This document shows, piece by piece, positions 21,759-29,864 of a stretch of 34,814 bases of DNA (its first letter is position 1; each line of letters opens with the position of its first letter). The stretch spans positions 1 to 34,814 of the forward strand of contig JAXIOF010000062.1 of NCBI GenBank assembly GCA_034190545.1, in the 5' to 3' direction. A program made the position numbers and the translations under genes. A model generated the notes under the pieces. The model was not told the origin of the DNA. It saw only the letters and a list, made by a program, of their open reading frames with translations, and did no database searches. Source of the DNA: Candidatus Afararchaeum irisae (lineage in GTDB: Archaea; Halobacteriota; Halobacteria; Halobacteriales; Afararchaeaceae).

Positions 21759-22313
21759 ATGAGTGGCTTGAAAGAGGTTCTCAGAAACAGAAGCTCAAGC
21801 AGGATACACGACGAAAAGCTCAAGCGGAGCGCGGTAGTCGTGCCCGCTTACTACGACGACGAACGCGGGGGACATGGGGTTCTTCTGATGCGGAGGTCCG
21901 ACGACCTCCCGCGCCACGCGGGGCAGATAAGCTTCCCGGGGGGACGTATGGAGTCCGATGACTCGGGTCTCGCCGAGACCGCACTCAGAGAGCTTCATGA
22001 GGAGGTGGGGATGCCTCCCGAGAAGGTCGACCTTCTCGGAACACTCGACGACGTGACCACGACGACCGCTTACTCGATACGTCCGTACGTCGGCTGTATC
22101 TCGTATCCCTACAGCTTCGAGATACAGGAGTCGGAGGTCGCCGAACTGATACACGCTCCCGTCTCCGACCTCACACACCCTTCTGTCTACGAGAAGAGGT
22201 ACAAGAACGGAAGGGACGTCCATTACTTCCATTACGAGGACTACACTATCTGGGGCGCGACAGCGAGGATTCTCGCACAGTTCCTCGAACTCGCCTACGA
22301 CTGGTCTCCTTAG
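21759..22313 (+). CDS. Nudix hydrolase, CoA pyrophosphatase (NudL-like)
   Basis: This 184-residue protein has the CoA-pyrophosphatase form of the Nudix fold. The extended motif LLMRRSDDLPRHAGQISFPGG (about residues 42-62) precedes the Nudix helix RELHEEVGM (77-85), with metal ligands Glu78, Glu81 and Glu82. The spacing matches E. coli NudL, including the Asp-rich turn after PGG. These enzymes cleave CoA to 3',5'-ADP and 4'-phosphopantetheine, which suits CoA housekeeping. It begins 37 nt after psmA. A TATA-like ACTAATAT lies only about 15 nt before the ATG, so either there is read-through from psmA or the start of transcription is unusual. Confidence 0.88.
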   Translation: MSGLKEVLRNRSSSRIHDEKLKRSAVVVPAYYDDERGGHGVLLMRRSDDLPRHAGQISFPGGRMESDDSGLAETALRELHEEVGMPPEKVDLLGTLDDVTTTTAYSIRPYVGCISYPYSFEIQESEVAELIHAPVSDLTHPSVYEKRYKNGRDVHYFHYEDYTIWGATARILAQFLELAYDWSP

Positions 22314-22332
22314 TAAGTTCTCCGTCTATGTC

Positions 22333-23157
22333 TCAGTCTTTTGTCTGGGTTCTCCCCAGAGTCAGAGTCAGGTTCACAGCACCCCCGAGAAGTATTACCC
22401 AGAAGCTGAGATAGAGCCACGTCAGGAAGACGAGGACTACCCCAACGGCTCCGTAGGCGGCGTACCCCGACGGCGACGACGAAGCCAGATCGATATAGAA
22501 ACCGAAGGCTGTTTCAAGAAACGTCCATCCCGCCGACGCGAATACAGCCCCGGGATAGACGTGTCTCAGACTCACATCGACGGGTGGCAGGAAGTAGTAG
22601 AGAGGGAGGAAGACGAAGAACAAGCCCAAGACTCCGATTAAAGCGATCCCGGTATCCGGGACGTCCAAGACACGTGTCAGCCATCTGAGAGCCGCAGCTG
22701 TGACGACCGCGGCTATGACCGAGAAGAGGGCGGCAGCACTGTCACGAGTCGTCCTGAGAACTGACTTGTGTGTGGTCTTTCGCGAGTAGTCCTCGTACAG
22801 AACCCGGAAGGACTCCGTGAGACCCCGGACGAACTTGAGACTTCCCCATAAGAGACCCACGAGACCGATCAGCCCCACCGTCGGGCTGGTCTCGACCTCG
22901 ACCGACTGTCTCAGAGTCCGGCGTCCCGACTCCGAGAGATAGACGCTGACGGATTCTATCGCCGCGATAGCGACTGTCTCAAGTCCAGTAAGACTCCCGG
23001 CTACGAGAAGGAGTAGAACCAGAGGGAAGAGTGAGACGAAGCCGTAGTAGGTTAGGGCTGCGGCTTGGGTTCCGAGACTCTTACGTCTCGATGTCTCGAC
23101 TACCTCACGGAGTCGCGATCCCAGTCTCGGTATCCACGTCTTCTCGGGGTCCAACAC
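22333..23157 (-). CDS. YihY/BrkB-family integral membrane protein
   Basis: This 274-residue protein has the typical start of the family: TSRRKSLGTQAAALTYYGFVSLFPLVLL from about residue 22, then about five further membrane segments, with GLVGLLWGSLKFVRGLTESF near 98 and a final GVVLVFLTWLYLSFWVILLGG near 240. The family was once called ribonuclease BN, but this is now regarded as wrong. Its role is unknown; transport or envelope functions are suggested. It ends beside the convergent Nudix gene (19 bp apart). The 60-residue gene upstream may be co-transcribed (32-nt gap). Confidence 0.88.
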   Translation of the reverse strand: MLDPEKTWIPRLGSRLREVVETSRRKSLGTQAAALTYYGFVSLFPLVLLLLVAGSLTGLETVAIAAIESVSVYLSESGRRTLRQSVEVETSPTVGLIGLVGLLWGSLKFVRGLTESFRVLYEDYSRKTTHKSVLRTTRDSAAALFSVIAAVVTAAALRWLTRVLDVPDTGIALIGVLGLFFVFLPLYYFLPPVDVSLRHVYPGAVFASAGWTFLETAFGFYIDLASSSPSGYAAYGAVGVVLVFLTWLYLSFWVILLGGAVNLTLTLGRTQTKD

Positions 23158-23189
23158 CCTTCGACGTACACGCGCGTCGAGTAAAAGCC

Positions 23190-23372
23190 TTAGCTCAGCG
23201 TGTCGAAGTAGCTTAGGTACCTTCTGAGAGCGGTTTCGAGGGCGTCGTCCCCGTCGTCGGCGTTACGCCGCGCCTCCGAGTGGAGTTCGATGAAGTAGGG
23301 GTCTTCGAGGAGACGTGTCACGTTCTTCTTAGTCAGGACTCTCCTTCTTCGCTGTTCGAAACACGAATCCAT
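23190..23372 (-). CDS. Small basic/acidic hypothetical protein (60 residues)
   Basis: This short protein begins MDSCFEQRRRRVLTKKN and ends in a heptad-like helix, DALETALRRYLSYFDTLS. No family is recognised. A good TATA-like TTATTTTA (23396-23403, minus strand) sits 24-31 nt upstream of its ATG, arguing that it is a real leaderless gene rather than a chance frame. The 32-nt gap to the YihY-type gene suggests a two-gene operon. It has one Cys and no membrane segment. Confidence 0.62.
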   Translation of the reverse strand: MDSCFEQRRRRVLTKKNVTRLLEDPYFIELHSEARRNADDGDDALETALRRYLSYFDTLS

Positions 23373-23395
23373 CAGAATAACGAAGGTCGACCCCC

Positions 23396-23403
23396 TAAAA
23401 TAA
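23396..23403 (-). promoter_or_regulatory. TATA-like element of the 60-residue gene
   Basis: The minus strand reads TTATTTTA, 24-31 nt before ATG 23372, in an AT-rich gap of 53 bp. This is the spacing of a leaderless promoter. Confidence 0.58.
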
Positions 23404-23425
23404 TCTTACTATCTGTGTCAAGTAG

Positions 23426-24193
23426 TCACACGCTGACATGTGGATCAAACACCTCACGCGACAGACGTGAGTGAACCTCATCGAGAACTTGTCTGAGGTT
23501 CCGGGTGTCGTACCTGTTGTAACGCACGAGCTTTTCGAGAGCCTCGTCGTCGCCGTCCTCGTATCTGTGCCAGAGACGTACGGCGTCAGCGCCGTCGACC
23601 TCCTCGCTTCCCGGACGTTCGACGCCGAGTTCGTCCTCGACAGCCTTGAGACCGCCCGACAGAGACGGGTCGAGACGCCTACACGGGTACATCAGGTCTA
23701 TGTGGGGTGTCTCGACGTCGAGACCGAAGCTGTGTTCGAGAAACGGGACGTCGAACCTCTTTCCGTTGAATGTCACGAGAAGGCTCGCCTCCGAGAGACG
23801 TCTCTCGATCTCTGACCTCCCGAGGTCTTCTCCTCTCACGAGTGTCTGAGTCTCATCTCCGACGTGGAAGCTCACAGTCGTAACCCTGTTATCCTCCTTG
23901 CTCAGACCCGTCGTCTCTATGTCGAGGAAACACGTCTCGTCGTCGAAGTTGGAGTAGAGACGCCACTCCTCGCCCGAAGGGAACGAGTCGCCGAAGAAGG
24001 ACGCGTCCCCCCGGTCGAGTCTGTCGCGCGCCTCGTCGATGTAGTCGAGGACACGTTCGGCGGTCGTCTCTCCAACGTGACGTAGTCCGGTCTCCTCGAA
24101 CTCTTCCCATGTCGTCACGCCGTTCTTCCAGAGCTTTCTCTCTGTCTTCTCTCCGACGCCCCTGACGGGTATGAAGGAGTTCTGTATCCTCAT
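23426..24193 (-). CDS. HhH plus RNase H-like exonuclease (DEDDy, YprB/COG3359-like)
   Basis: This 255-residue protein has an N-terminal helix-hairpin-helix region (RGVGEKTERKLWKNG and then HVGETTAERVLDYI, residues 10-52) likely to bind DNA. A DnaQ/RNase H-like nuclease domain follows. Exonuclease motifs are visible: FLDIETTGL near residue 88 (Asp, Glu), TFNGKRFDVPFLE near 139 (Asp), and YNRYDTRNL near 228 (Tyr, Asp), which together make a DEDDy set. A 3'-5' exonuclease or structure-specific nuclease is inferred. Its ATG overlaps the HAD phosphatase stop by 4 bp (24190-24193), so the pair is translationally coupled. Substrates are unknown. Confidence 0.86.
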   Translation of the reverse strand: MRIQNSFIPVRGVGEKTERKLWKNGVTTWEEFEETGLRHVGETTAERVLDYIDEARDRLDRGDASFFGDSFPSGEEWRLYSNFDDETCFLDIETTGLSKEDNRVTTVSFHVGDETQTLVRGEDLGRSEIERRLSEASLLVTFNGKRFDVPFLEHSFGLDVETPHIDLMYPCRRLDPSLSGGLKAVEDELGVERPGSEEVDGADAVRLWHRYEDGDDEALEKLVRYNRYDTRNLRQVLDEVHSRLSREVFDPHVSV

Positions 24194-24870
24194 GTCGCGT
24201 CCTCTATCTTGGATACCACGGCGTCTCTCAGAGACTCGGGGTCGCGTGCGACCTCGTCGGCATTCTCAAGGTGGTCGGGATCGCCGCTCGCCGAGTATCC
24301 TATACAGTAAGCACCGGATCGTCTCGCCGACTCTATCCCCGTCTCGGAGTCCTCTACGACTATACAGTCCTCGGGGTTGACGCCGAGTTCGGAAGCGACG
24401 TACTCGTATATGTCGGGCTCGGGCTTCCCCTCGACGTCTATCTCGTCGGCTGAGACCACGACGTCGAACGAATCTTCGAGTTCGAATCTTTCGAGAACCA
24501 TCTCCACCCACGACGGAAAAGAGGAGGTCGATATCGCTGTCTTGAGACCTCTCTCCCGTATCTCGTTGAGGAGGTCGTCGAATCCGTCTGTGAGAGAGAC
24601 CTTCTCGGTGTAGATCGCCTCAGCGCGCGAGTCGTAGAGGTCGAAGTACTCCTCTTCAGTCACAGCCATCTCGTATCCCCTTTCTGAGAGGAGTTCGTAC
24701 TGGTCGAGGACGTTGATCCCTGTCAGATCCTCGGGAGAGACCTCGTCCTTGTCGTCGTCGGAGACGAGAGCCTCGTCGATTATGGTCTCCTTCTCGGGCT
24801 CCCAGTAGACCTCGGAGTCGACGATCACGCCGTCCATGTCGAATACGACGGCTTCAGATCCGTGTTCCAT
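24190..24870 (-). CDS. HAD-superfamily hydrolase (beta-phosphoglucomutase/phosphatase-like)
   Basis: This 226-residue protein has all HAD motifs: VVFDMDGVIVDSEVYW near residue 8 (nucleophile Asp11 and acid Asp13), motif II STSSFPS near 114, Lys of VEGKPEPDIYEYVASELG near 151, and VVEDSETGIESARRSG near 176 (motif IV). A helical cap of subclass I sits between motif I and II. Phosphoglycolate phosphatase, sugar phosphatase and beta-phosphoglucomutase all look like this; the exact substrate is open. It is coupled to the downstream nuclease gene by an ATGA overlap. The gene starts 46 bp before the 3' end of the E3 gene. Confidence 0.88.
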   Translation of the reverse strand: MEHGSEAVVFDMDGVIVDSEVYWEPEKETIIDEALVSDDDKDEVSPEDLTGINVLDQYELLSERGYEMAVTEEEYFDLYDSRAEAIYTEKVSLTDGFDDLLNEIRERGLKTAISTSSFPSWVEMVLERFELEDSFDVVVSADEIDVEGKPEPDIYEYVASELGVNPEDCIVVEDSETGIESARRSGAYCIGYSASGDPDHLENADEVARDPESLRDAVVSKIEDAT

Positions 24871-24916
24871 CTCCTACATATCGAGACGTGACGCGAAAAA
24901 CTGTTTCTGTTCTGTC

Positions 24917-26335
24917 TCATGGCTTGTGTATAGACTCGCCGACGGCGTCCTCACACGCTTCCCTGAATGCCTCCGAGACCGTGGGGTGTGGATGTACAGT
25001 CATAGATACGTCGGAGACGAGAGCACCCATCTCGACTGCTAGTGTCGCCTCCGAGATTAGCTCCGAGACGCCGTCGCCGACCATCTGTGCTCCGAGTATC
25101 GCCTCTGTCTCAGAGTCAACTACGACCTTCACGAAGCCGTTGTCTCTCGCCTTAGTTAGGGCGCGTCCCGACGCCGAGAACGGGAACCTGCCGACTCCGA
25201 CATCGTATCCTCTGTCGTCTGCGTCTTCCTGGGTCATACCCACGGTGGCAATCTCAGGATCGGTGTAGATCACCGACGGAACCACGAACTCCGCCGCCGA
25301 CGCCTCGCCCGAGATGACCTCAGCGGCGACCTTAGCCTCGTGGTACGCCTTGTGTGCGAGAAGTGGCTCGCCCGCGACGTCCCCCGCCGCGAATACCGAC
25401 GGGTTCGACGTCCTCATCTGATCGTCGGCATGTATGTAGCCGTCGTCGTCGGTCTCAACACCTGCTTTTTCGAGACGTAGTCCCGCGGTGGTCGGCTGTC
25501 TTCCGACTGCGACCAGTACGACGTCCGCCTCTATCTCACGTTCGTCGTCGGCGACTGAGACGGATAACGTCACCGAGCCGTCCTCGTTCGTCTCTATACC
25601 CTCTGCACGTGCGTCCGTCTTTATCTCGACTCCGATCTCGTCGGCTCTGTGTCTCACGGGCTCGACGACGTCTTCGGGCACGTTCGACAGAATCCTGTCG
25701 AGCGACTCTATAACGGTAACCTCGGAGCCGAGCTTCGCGTAAGCCGTGCCTAACTCGGTACCTATGTAGCCTCCTCCGACTACTGCGAGCCTGTCTGGAA
25801 CCTCTTCGAGTTCGAGTGCGCCCTTCGCGTCTACGACCCCCTCGTGGCTAGTCGGCAGGCTCGGCACCTCGATGGGCTCCGATCCCGTAGCTATTACACA
25901 GCTCTCGAACTCGATTATGTCGGTGCCCTCGTCGCCGACCACGCGAACCTCGTTCTCCGAGTCGAAGACCGCCTCGCCTCTCAGGACGTCGACCCCGTTC
26001 GCGTCTTCGAGTGACTCGACTCCCGAAGTCAGACGGTCGACGACGCCGTCCTTCCACGTCTGGAGTCTTCCGAAGTCGAGGCTGACGTCTTCCACGTCGG
26101 CTACTACCCCCATCTCCGACGAGCTTACGGAGTCGTGGTAGACGCCGGCGGCGTGTATCAGTGACTTCGAGGGTATACAGCCCTCATTGAGACAGACGCC
26201 TCCGAGATCCCTCCTCTTCTCAACGAGAGTCACTTCGTTCCCGAGCTGTGAGAGACGTATTGCGGCGAGGTATCCCGCCGGCCCACCGCCGATCACGACC
26301 GACTCGGTCTCAATGCTGAACTCACCTACTACCAT
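24917..26335 (-). CDS. lpdA: Dihydrolipoyl dehydrogenase (E3)
   Basis: This 472-residue flavoprotein reoxidises dihydrolipoyl groups of E2 with NAD+. It shows the FAD motif VVIGGGPAGYLAAIR near residue 13 and the redox-active disulphide GGVCLNEGCIPSKSL (Cys48, Cys53). It also has the NAD-binding VVGGGYIGTELGTAYAKLG near 180, FAAGDVAGEPLLAHKA near 310, and a C-terminal HPHPTVSEAF near 447, whose His-Glu pair is catalytic in the partner subunit. It starts one nucleotide after the E2 stop, at the end of the E1alpha-E1beta-E2-E3 operon. It can also serve other lipoyl enzymes such as glycine cleavage. Confidence 0.96.
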   Translation of the reverse strand: MVVGEFSIETESVVIGGGPAGYLAAIRLSQLGNEVTLVEKRRDLGGVCLNEGCIPSKSLIHAAGVYHDSVSSSEMGVVADVEDVSLDFGRLQTWKDGVVDRLTSGVESLEDANGVDVLRGEAVFDSENEVRVVGDEGTDIIEFESCVIATGSEPIEVPSLPTSHEGVVDAKGALELEEVPDRLAVVGGGYIGTELGTAYAKLGSEVTVIESLDRILSNVPEDVVEPVRHRADEIGVEIKTDARAEGIETNEDGSVTLSVSVADDEREIEADVVLVAVGRQPTTAGLRLEKAGVETDDDGYIHADDQMRTSNPSVFAAGDVAGEPLLAHKAYHEAKVAAEVISGEASAAEFVVPSVIYTDPEIATVGMTQEDADDRGYDVGVGRFPFSASGRALTKARDNGFVKVVVDSETEAILGAQMVGDGVSELISEATLAVEMGALVSDVSMTVHPHPTVSEAFREACEDAVGESIHKP

Positions 26336-26336
26336 C

Positions 26337-27671
26337 TTATCCCTCTATTAGTAGGAGGTCGGGATCTTCGAGATGGTCTATGACCTCGTTCATGAAGTCG
26401 GCGGCGTAGGCTCCATCGATTATACGGTGGTCGAACGACAGCGAGAGCGGCATCATCTTTCTGACCTCGACCTCTCCGTCGACCACGACCGGTTCGTCGT
26501 CTATGACGCCGGTTCCGAGTATTCCGACCTCGGGGTAGTTTATGACGGGGGTGCCGTACTTTCCCCCTATCGAACCCCAGTTCGAGATAGTGAAGGTGCC
26601 GCCTCTCATGTCGTCGAGTTCGAGGTCACGGCTCCGTGCCCTCTCTGCGAGTTGGTTTATCTCCCTCGCTATCTCGATCACCGTCTTGCCGTCGGCGTTC
26701 TTGATGTTGGGCACGAGGAGACCGTCGTCGGTGGCGACCGCCATACCGATGTTGTAGTAGTCCTTCTTGACTATCTCGCCTGTCTTCTCGTCTATCGACG
26801 CGTTGAGGAGCGGGTACTCCTTGAGTGCGGCGACGACTGCCTTGACCACGAACGGCGTGTAGGTGAGATGGACGCCTTTCTCCTCGACCTTCTGTTTCTC
26901 CTTCTCACGTATCTCGACGAGCTTCGAGACGTCGGCGTCGTCGGTCGCTGTGACGTGGGGGGCGGTGTACTTCGACCGCGAGGTTCTGTTGGCTATGCTC
27001 CGTCTCGTCCCCGAGAGAGGCGTCCTCTCCACGTCACCCCATCTCTCGAAGTCGTACTCCTTGGGCTCGAAACGCCGACCCGAGAACTCGGGAGCCTCTT
27101 CTTTCTCTGTCTCGGGCTCTTCTTCCTCGACCACTTCGGCTACTTCTTTTTCGCTCTCAGTTTCGGCGAAGCTGCGCACGTCGTCCTTAGTGACACGTCC
27201 TCCGGGACCAGTCCCCTCGATCTCGTCTATCTCGATCCCCTTCTCACGCGCGAGCTTACGTGTCGACGGCGCGGCGAGAGTCTTCTTCGTAGTCTTCGGC
27301 TCTTTCTCCGGCTCCGACTCGCCGTCTTTGTCTGTGGGTTCCTCGGCTTCTTCTTCTTCGGTATCTTTTTCCTCGGCTTCGTCTTTCGGAGCCGTCTCTC
27401 CTGTGGCTTCTTCGGTCGTCTCCTCGTCCTCTTCGTCGCCGTTTATCGTGACTATGACCTCGCCGACCTTTACGACGTCGCCGGGATCGGCGTGTAGCTC
27501 CGAGACTGTGCCGGTCGTCGGCGAAGGTACGTCGACTACGGCTTTGTCTGTCTCGACCTGTGCGAGAACGTCGTCTTCCTCGACGGCGTCGCCCTCGTCG
27601 ACCTGCCACTCGAGTAGGGTGCCTTCCGTCACGCCCTCTCCGACGTCGGGAAACTCGAACTCTGTTACCAT
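26337..27671 (-). CDS. pdhC: 2-oxoacid dehydrogenase E2, dihydrolipoamide acyltransferase
   Basis: This 444-residue protein has three parts. Residues 1-78 are a lipoyl domain with the target lysine in VETDKAVVDV (Lys43). A long linker of Glu, Lys, Thr and Glu repeats follows. Residues 131-168 are an E3-binding domain (STRKLAREKGIEIDEIEGTG, GGRVTKDDVRSF). After a second Glu-rich linker, residues 215-444 are the acyltransferase, with the catalytic SFDHRIIDGAYAADF near residue 413 (His and Asp). The domain is active-looking and has the usual length. Haloarchaeal complexes have uncertain substrates: ferredoxin oxidoreductases handle pyruvate and 2-oxoglutarate there, and a branched-chain role has been suggested. 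The symbol follows common usage only. Confidence 0.94.
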   Translation of the reverse strand: MVTEFEFPDVGEGVTEGTLLEWQVDEGDAVEEDDVLAQVETDKAVVDVPSPTTGTVSELHADPGDVVKVGEVIVTINGDEEDEETTEEATGETAPKDEAEEKDTEEEEAEEPTDKDGESEPEKEPKTTKKTLAAPSTRKLAREKGIEIDEIEGTGPGGRVTKDDVRSFAETESEKEVAEVVEEEEPETEKEEAPEFSGRRFEPKEYDFERWGDVERTPLSGTRRSIANRTSRSKYTAPHVTATDDADVSKLVEIREKEKQKVEEKGVHLTYTPFVVKAVVAALKEYPLLNASIDEKTGEIVKKDYYNIGMAVATDDGLLVPNIKNADGKTVIEIAREINQLAERARSRDLELDDMRGGTFTISNWGSIGGKYGTPVINYPEVGILGTGVIDDEPVVVDGEVEVRKMMPLSLSFDHRIIDGAYAADFMNEVIDHLEDPDLLLIEG

Positions 27672-27688
27672 GTTATCTAACTATATTT

Positions 27689-28714
27689 TTAGAAGTCGGC
27701 TGTCTGACGTACTGCTTCGGCGATCTGTTCCTTGTCGGGCATATACGCACCCTCCCTCTCGGGGAAGGGATACGGGACGTCGGGTGCTGTGACTCTCTCG
27801 ACGGGGGCTTCGAGGTAGAGGAGAGCCTCGTCGTTGATACGTGAGACGACCTCCGACGATACCCCGAGCGTCCTCGGAGCCTCCTGTACTACGACGCATC
27901 TCCCCGTCTTCTTGACCGACTCGACGACTGTCTCGGCGTCTAGAGGAGAGACAGTCCTGAGGTCGACGACTTCGACCGACGCCTCGACCTCGTCGACTGC
28001 CTTGAGACTCTCTCTCACCATCGCACCCCAGCTTACGAGACTGACATCGTCGCCCTCTGAGACGACTCTCGCCTCCTCTAACGGAACCGTGTGCTCGCCC
28101 TCTGGTACGTCTTCTCTGAACGCCCTGTAGAGCTTCTTGGGTTCGAGGAAGACAACGGGGTCGGGGTCACGTATCGCCGAGGTGAGTAGACCCTTGGCGT
28201 CCGAGGGATTCGATGGTACCACGACCTTGAGACCCGGTATGTGTGAGTAAGCAGCCTCGAAGCTCTCGGAGTGGTGTTCAAGTGCGTGGACTCCACCGCC
28301 GTAGGGTGCTCTGATAGTGATGGGACAGTTATAGCTCCCGCGCGACCTCGACCTGAGACGTGAGACGTGCTGTTTTATCTGGTGGAATGCCTGTGGTATA
28401 AATCCCGAGAACTGTATCTCGACTACGGGTCTCTTTCCGTAGACTCCCATTCCGACTGCCGTCCCTACGATACCCGACTCGGCGAGAGGAGTGTCGAATA
28501 TACGTTCGGGGTACTCCTCGATGAGACCCTTCGTCGTCCTGAAGACTCCGCCGTCGACCCCGACGTCCTCTCCGTATACCACGACGGTCTCGTCACGCCC
28601 CATCTCGTCGTGGAGTGTCTGTCTCACTGACTCGACGAGGTTTAGCTCGTTGTTACTGTCGTTCCCGTCGCCGTTCTGGTTCTGTGTCTGTGTCTGTGTC
28701 TGTGTCTGTGTCAC
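27689..28714 (-). CDS. pdhB: 2-oxoacid dehydrogenase E1 beta subunit
   Basis: This protein has 341 residues from GTG 28714. The GTG overlaps the TGA of E1alpha (GTGA), so the two subunits are translationally coupled, as needed for the alpha2beta2 E1. Frames reaching upstream to 28951 only read E1alpha in a shadow frame. The N-terminus is a Thr-Gln repeat (TQTQTQTQTQNQN) from a 6-bp tandem repeat, a low-complexity addition of about 22 residues. Then come VRQTLHDEMGRDETVVVYGE near residue 29, the TPP-associated region ESGIVGTAVGMGVYGKRPVVEIQ, and ITIRAPYGGGVHALEHHSES. The catalytic histidine context is intact. Confidence 0.94.
   Translation of the reverse strand: MTQTQTQTQTQNQNGDGNDSNNELNLVESVRQTLHDEMGRDETVVVYGEDVGVDGGVFRTTKGLIEEYPERIFDTPLAESGIVGTAVGMGVYGKRPVVEIQFSGFIPQAFHQIKQHVSRLRSRSRGSYNCPITIRAPYGGGVHALEHHSESFEAAYSHIPGLKVVVPSNPSDAKGLLTSAIRDPDPVVFLEPKKLYRAFREDVPEGEHTVPLEEARVVSEGDDVSLVSWGAMVRESLKAVDEVEASVEVVDLRTVSPLDAETVVESVKKTGRCVVVQEAPRTLGVSSEVVSRINDEALLYLEAPVERVTAPDVPYPFPEREGAYMPDKEQIAEAVRQTADF
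28681..28712 (-). repeat. 6-bp tandem repeat (TCTGTG)x5 encoding the Thr-Gln start of E1 beta
   Basis: Five perfect TCTGTG copies plus TC lie at the very 5' end of the E1beta gene, giving ACA-CAG codons. The repeat unit keeps the frame, so slippage would change only the length of the Thr-Gln tail. Confidence 0.82.
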
Positions 28715-29778
28715 TCTTCCACCCCCTGTCTCGCCTCCATCTGTCTCAACAGTCCGTCGGGGATCTCGTCGTAGACGTATCTGTAGATGTCGGCTGGATC
28801 TGCGTCTGCCTTCTTCTGCTTCAGGCTCTCGACAGCGTCGTCGACCTCGGAGTCTATCTCCTCCTCGATGCCGTCTACCGTCGCGTCGTCCAAGACGTCT
28901 CGGCGTCTCAGGAGTTTCTCGATCCTGTCTATAGGGTCTCTCTGCTTCCATCTCTCGACCTCCTCCTCGTCCCTGTATACTGACGGATCGTCCGACGTCG
29001 TGTGCATCGAGAGACGGTAGGTGACTGCCTCTACCATCTGTGGCTTACCCTGTCTCGCCTTTTCGAGTGCGTCGCGTGTGGCTTTATAGACTGCGAGGAG
29101 GTCGTTCCCGTCGACCTGTACGGCTTCGACCCCCGCGCTCACCGCCTTCTGTGCGAGTGTCTCCGACTTCGTCTGTTCCTCGCGCGGGAGAGAGATCGCG
29201 TACTGGTTGTTCTGGCAGACGAAGACGGTATGGGCGTCGAAGACGTTGGCGAAGTTGAGAGCCTCGTGGAAGTCGCCCTCTGAGGTCGCTCCGTCGCCGA
29301 AGTAGACGAGTGAAGCCGAGTTGTCGTCTTCTAACTCCTGTGCCCATCCTATACCTGCGGCGTGGACGGTCTGGGAAGCGACGGGAATAGCAGGAGGGAG
29401 GTCGTTTCTGTCGTGTATCTCGGCACCCTCTTCGAGTCCTGCGTCGTACCACAGGAGAGCCTCCATAGGTGCTCCACGTGTGAGGAAGGCGGGCTTCTCC
29501 CGGAAAGACGGAACCATCCAGTCTTCGTCTTCGAGAGCGTACGCCGAGCCGACCTGCGCCGCCTCCTGTCCTATTGCGGGTGCGAATGTACCTATCTCGC
29601 CTCTCCTCTGTAGCTTGATAGCCCTCTCGTCGAGAGCCCTCGCCCTCTTCATCGTCTTGTACATACTCACGAGGTCGTCGTCCGAGAGGTCGGGTTCAAG
29701 GCTCCCGTCGAGGTTACCGTCCTCGTCGAGTACCTCTAACCTCTCTATCTCGAACGAAGCGACCTTTTCTCGGGGCAT
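28711..29778 (-). CDS. pdhA: 2-oxoacid dehydrogenase E1 alpha subunit
   Basis: This 355-residue thiamine-diphosphate enzyme decarboxylates the 2-oxoacid and passes the acyl group to E2 lipoate. The TPP/Mg signature runs from GDGATSEGDFHEALNFANVF (GDG at 161-163) to CQNN (190-191). AIKLQRRGEIGTFAPAIGQEA near residue 53 and THE-like SMHTTSDDPSVYRDEEE near 254 also match. It is the first gene of the operon; TATA-like TATTAAG (29802-29808, minus strand) lies 24-30 nt upstream, so the mRNA starts at or near the ATG. Substrate specificity in haloarchaea is unsettled. Confidence 0.95.
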   Translation of the reverse strand: MPREKVASFEIERLEVLDEDGNLDGSLEPDLSDDDLVSMYKTMKRARALDERAIKLQRRGEIGTFAPAIGQEAAQVGSAYALEDEDWMVPSFREKPAFLTRGAPMEALLWYDAGLEEGAEIHDRNDLPPAIPVASQTVHAAGIGWAQELEDDNSASLVYFGDGATSEGDFHEALNFANVFDAHTVFVCQNNQYAISLPREEQTKSETLAQKAVSAGVEAVQVDGNDLLAVYKATRDALEKARQGKPQMVEAVTYRLSMHTTSDDPSVYRDEEEVERWKQRDPIDRIEKLLRRRDVLDDATVDGIEEEIDSEVDDAVESLKQKKADADPADIYRYVYDEIPDGLLRQMEARQGVEE

Positions 29779-29801
29779 ACCCGGATTACAGATATTAGCG
29801 A

Positions 29802-29808
29802 CTTAATA
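29802..29808 (-). promoter_or_regulatory. TATA-like element of the 2-oxoacid dehydrogenase operon
   Basis: The minus strand reads TATTAAG, 24-30 nt before the E1alpha ATG, consistent with a leaderless operon transcript covering E1alpha to E3. Confidence 0.6.
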
Positions 29809-29864
29809 CTGTCGCCGATTCTGTCGCCGAAAGGGTTAGGGGACTGGCTCGCCGAAGACCCAAC

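Noticed and set aside
26373-27497. Long plus-strand frame of 374 codons opposite the E2 gene
   Set aside because: It lies wholly within the E2 coding sequence on the other strand, and its protein is a Leu/Val/Arg-rich mirror of GAC/GAG-rich codons with no motif. E2 has clear lipoyl, E3-binding and catalytic domains.
28715-28951. Upstream extension of the E1 beta frame
   Set aside because: It translates E1 alpha in another frame to an Arg-rich sequence; homology starts only after the GTG at 28714.
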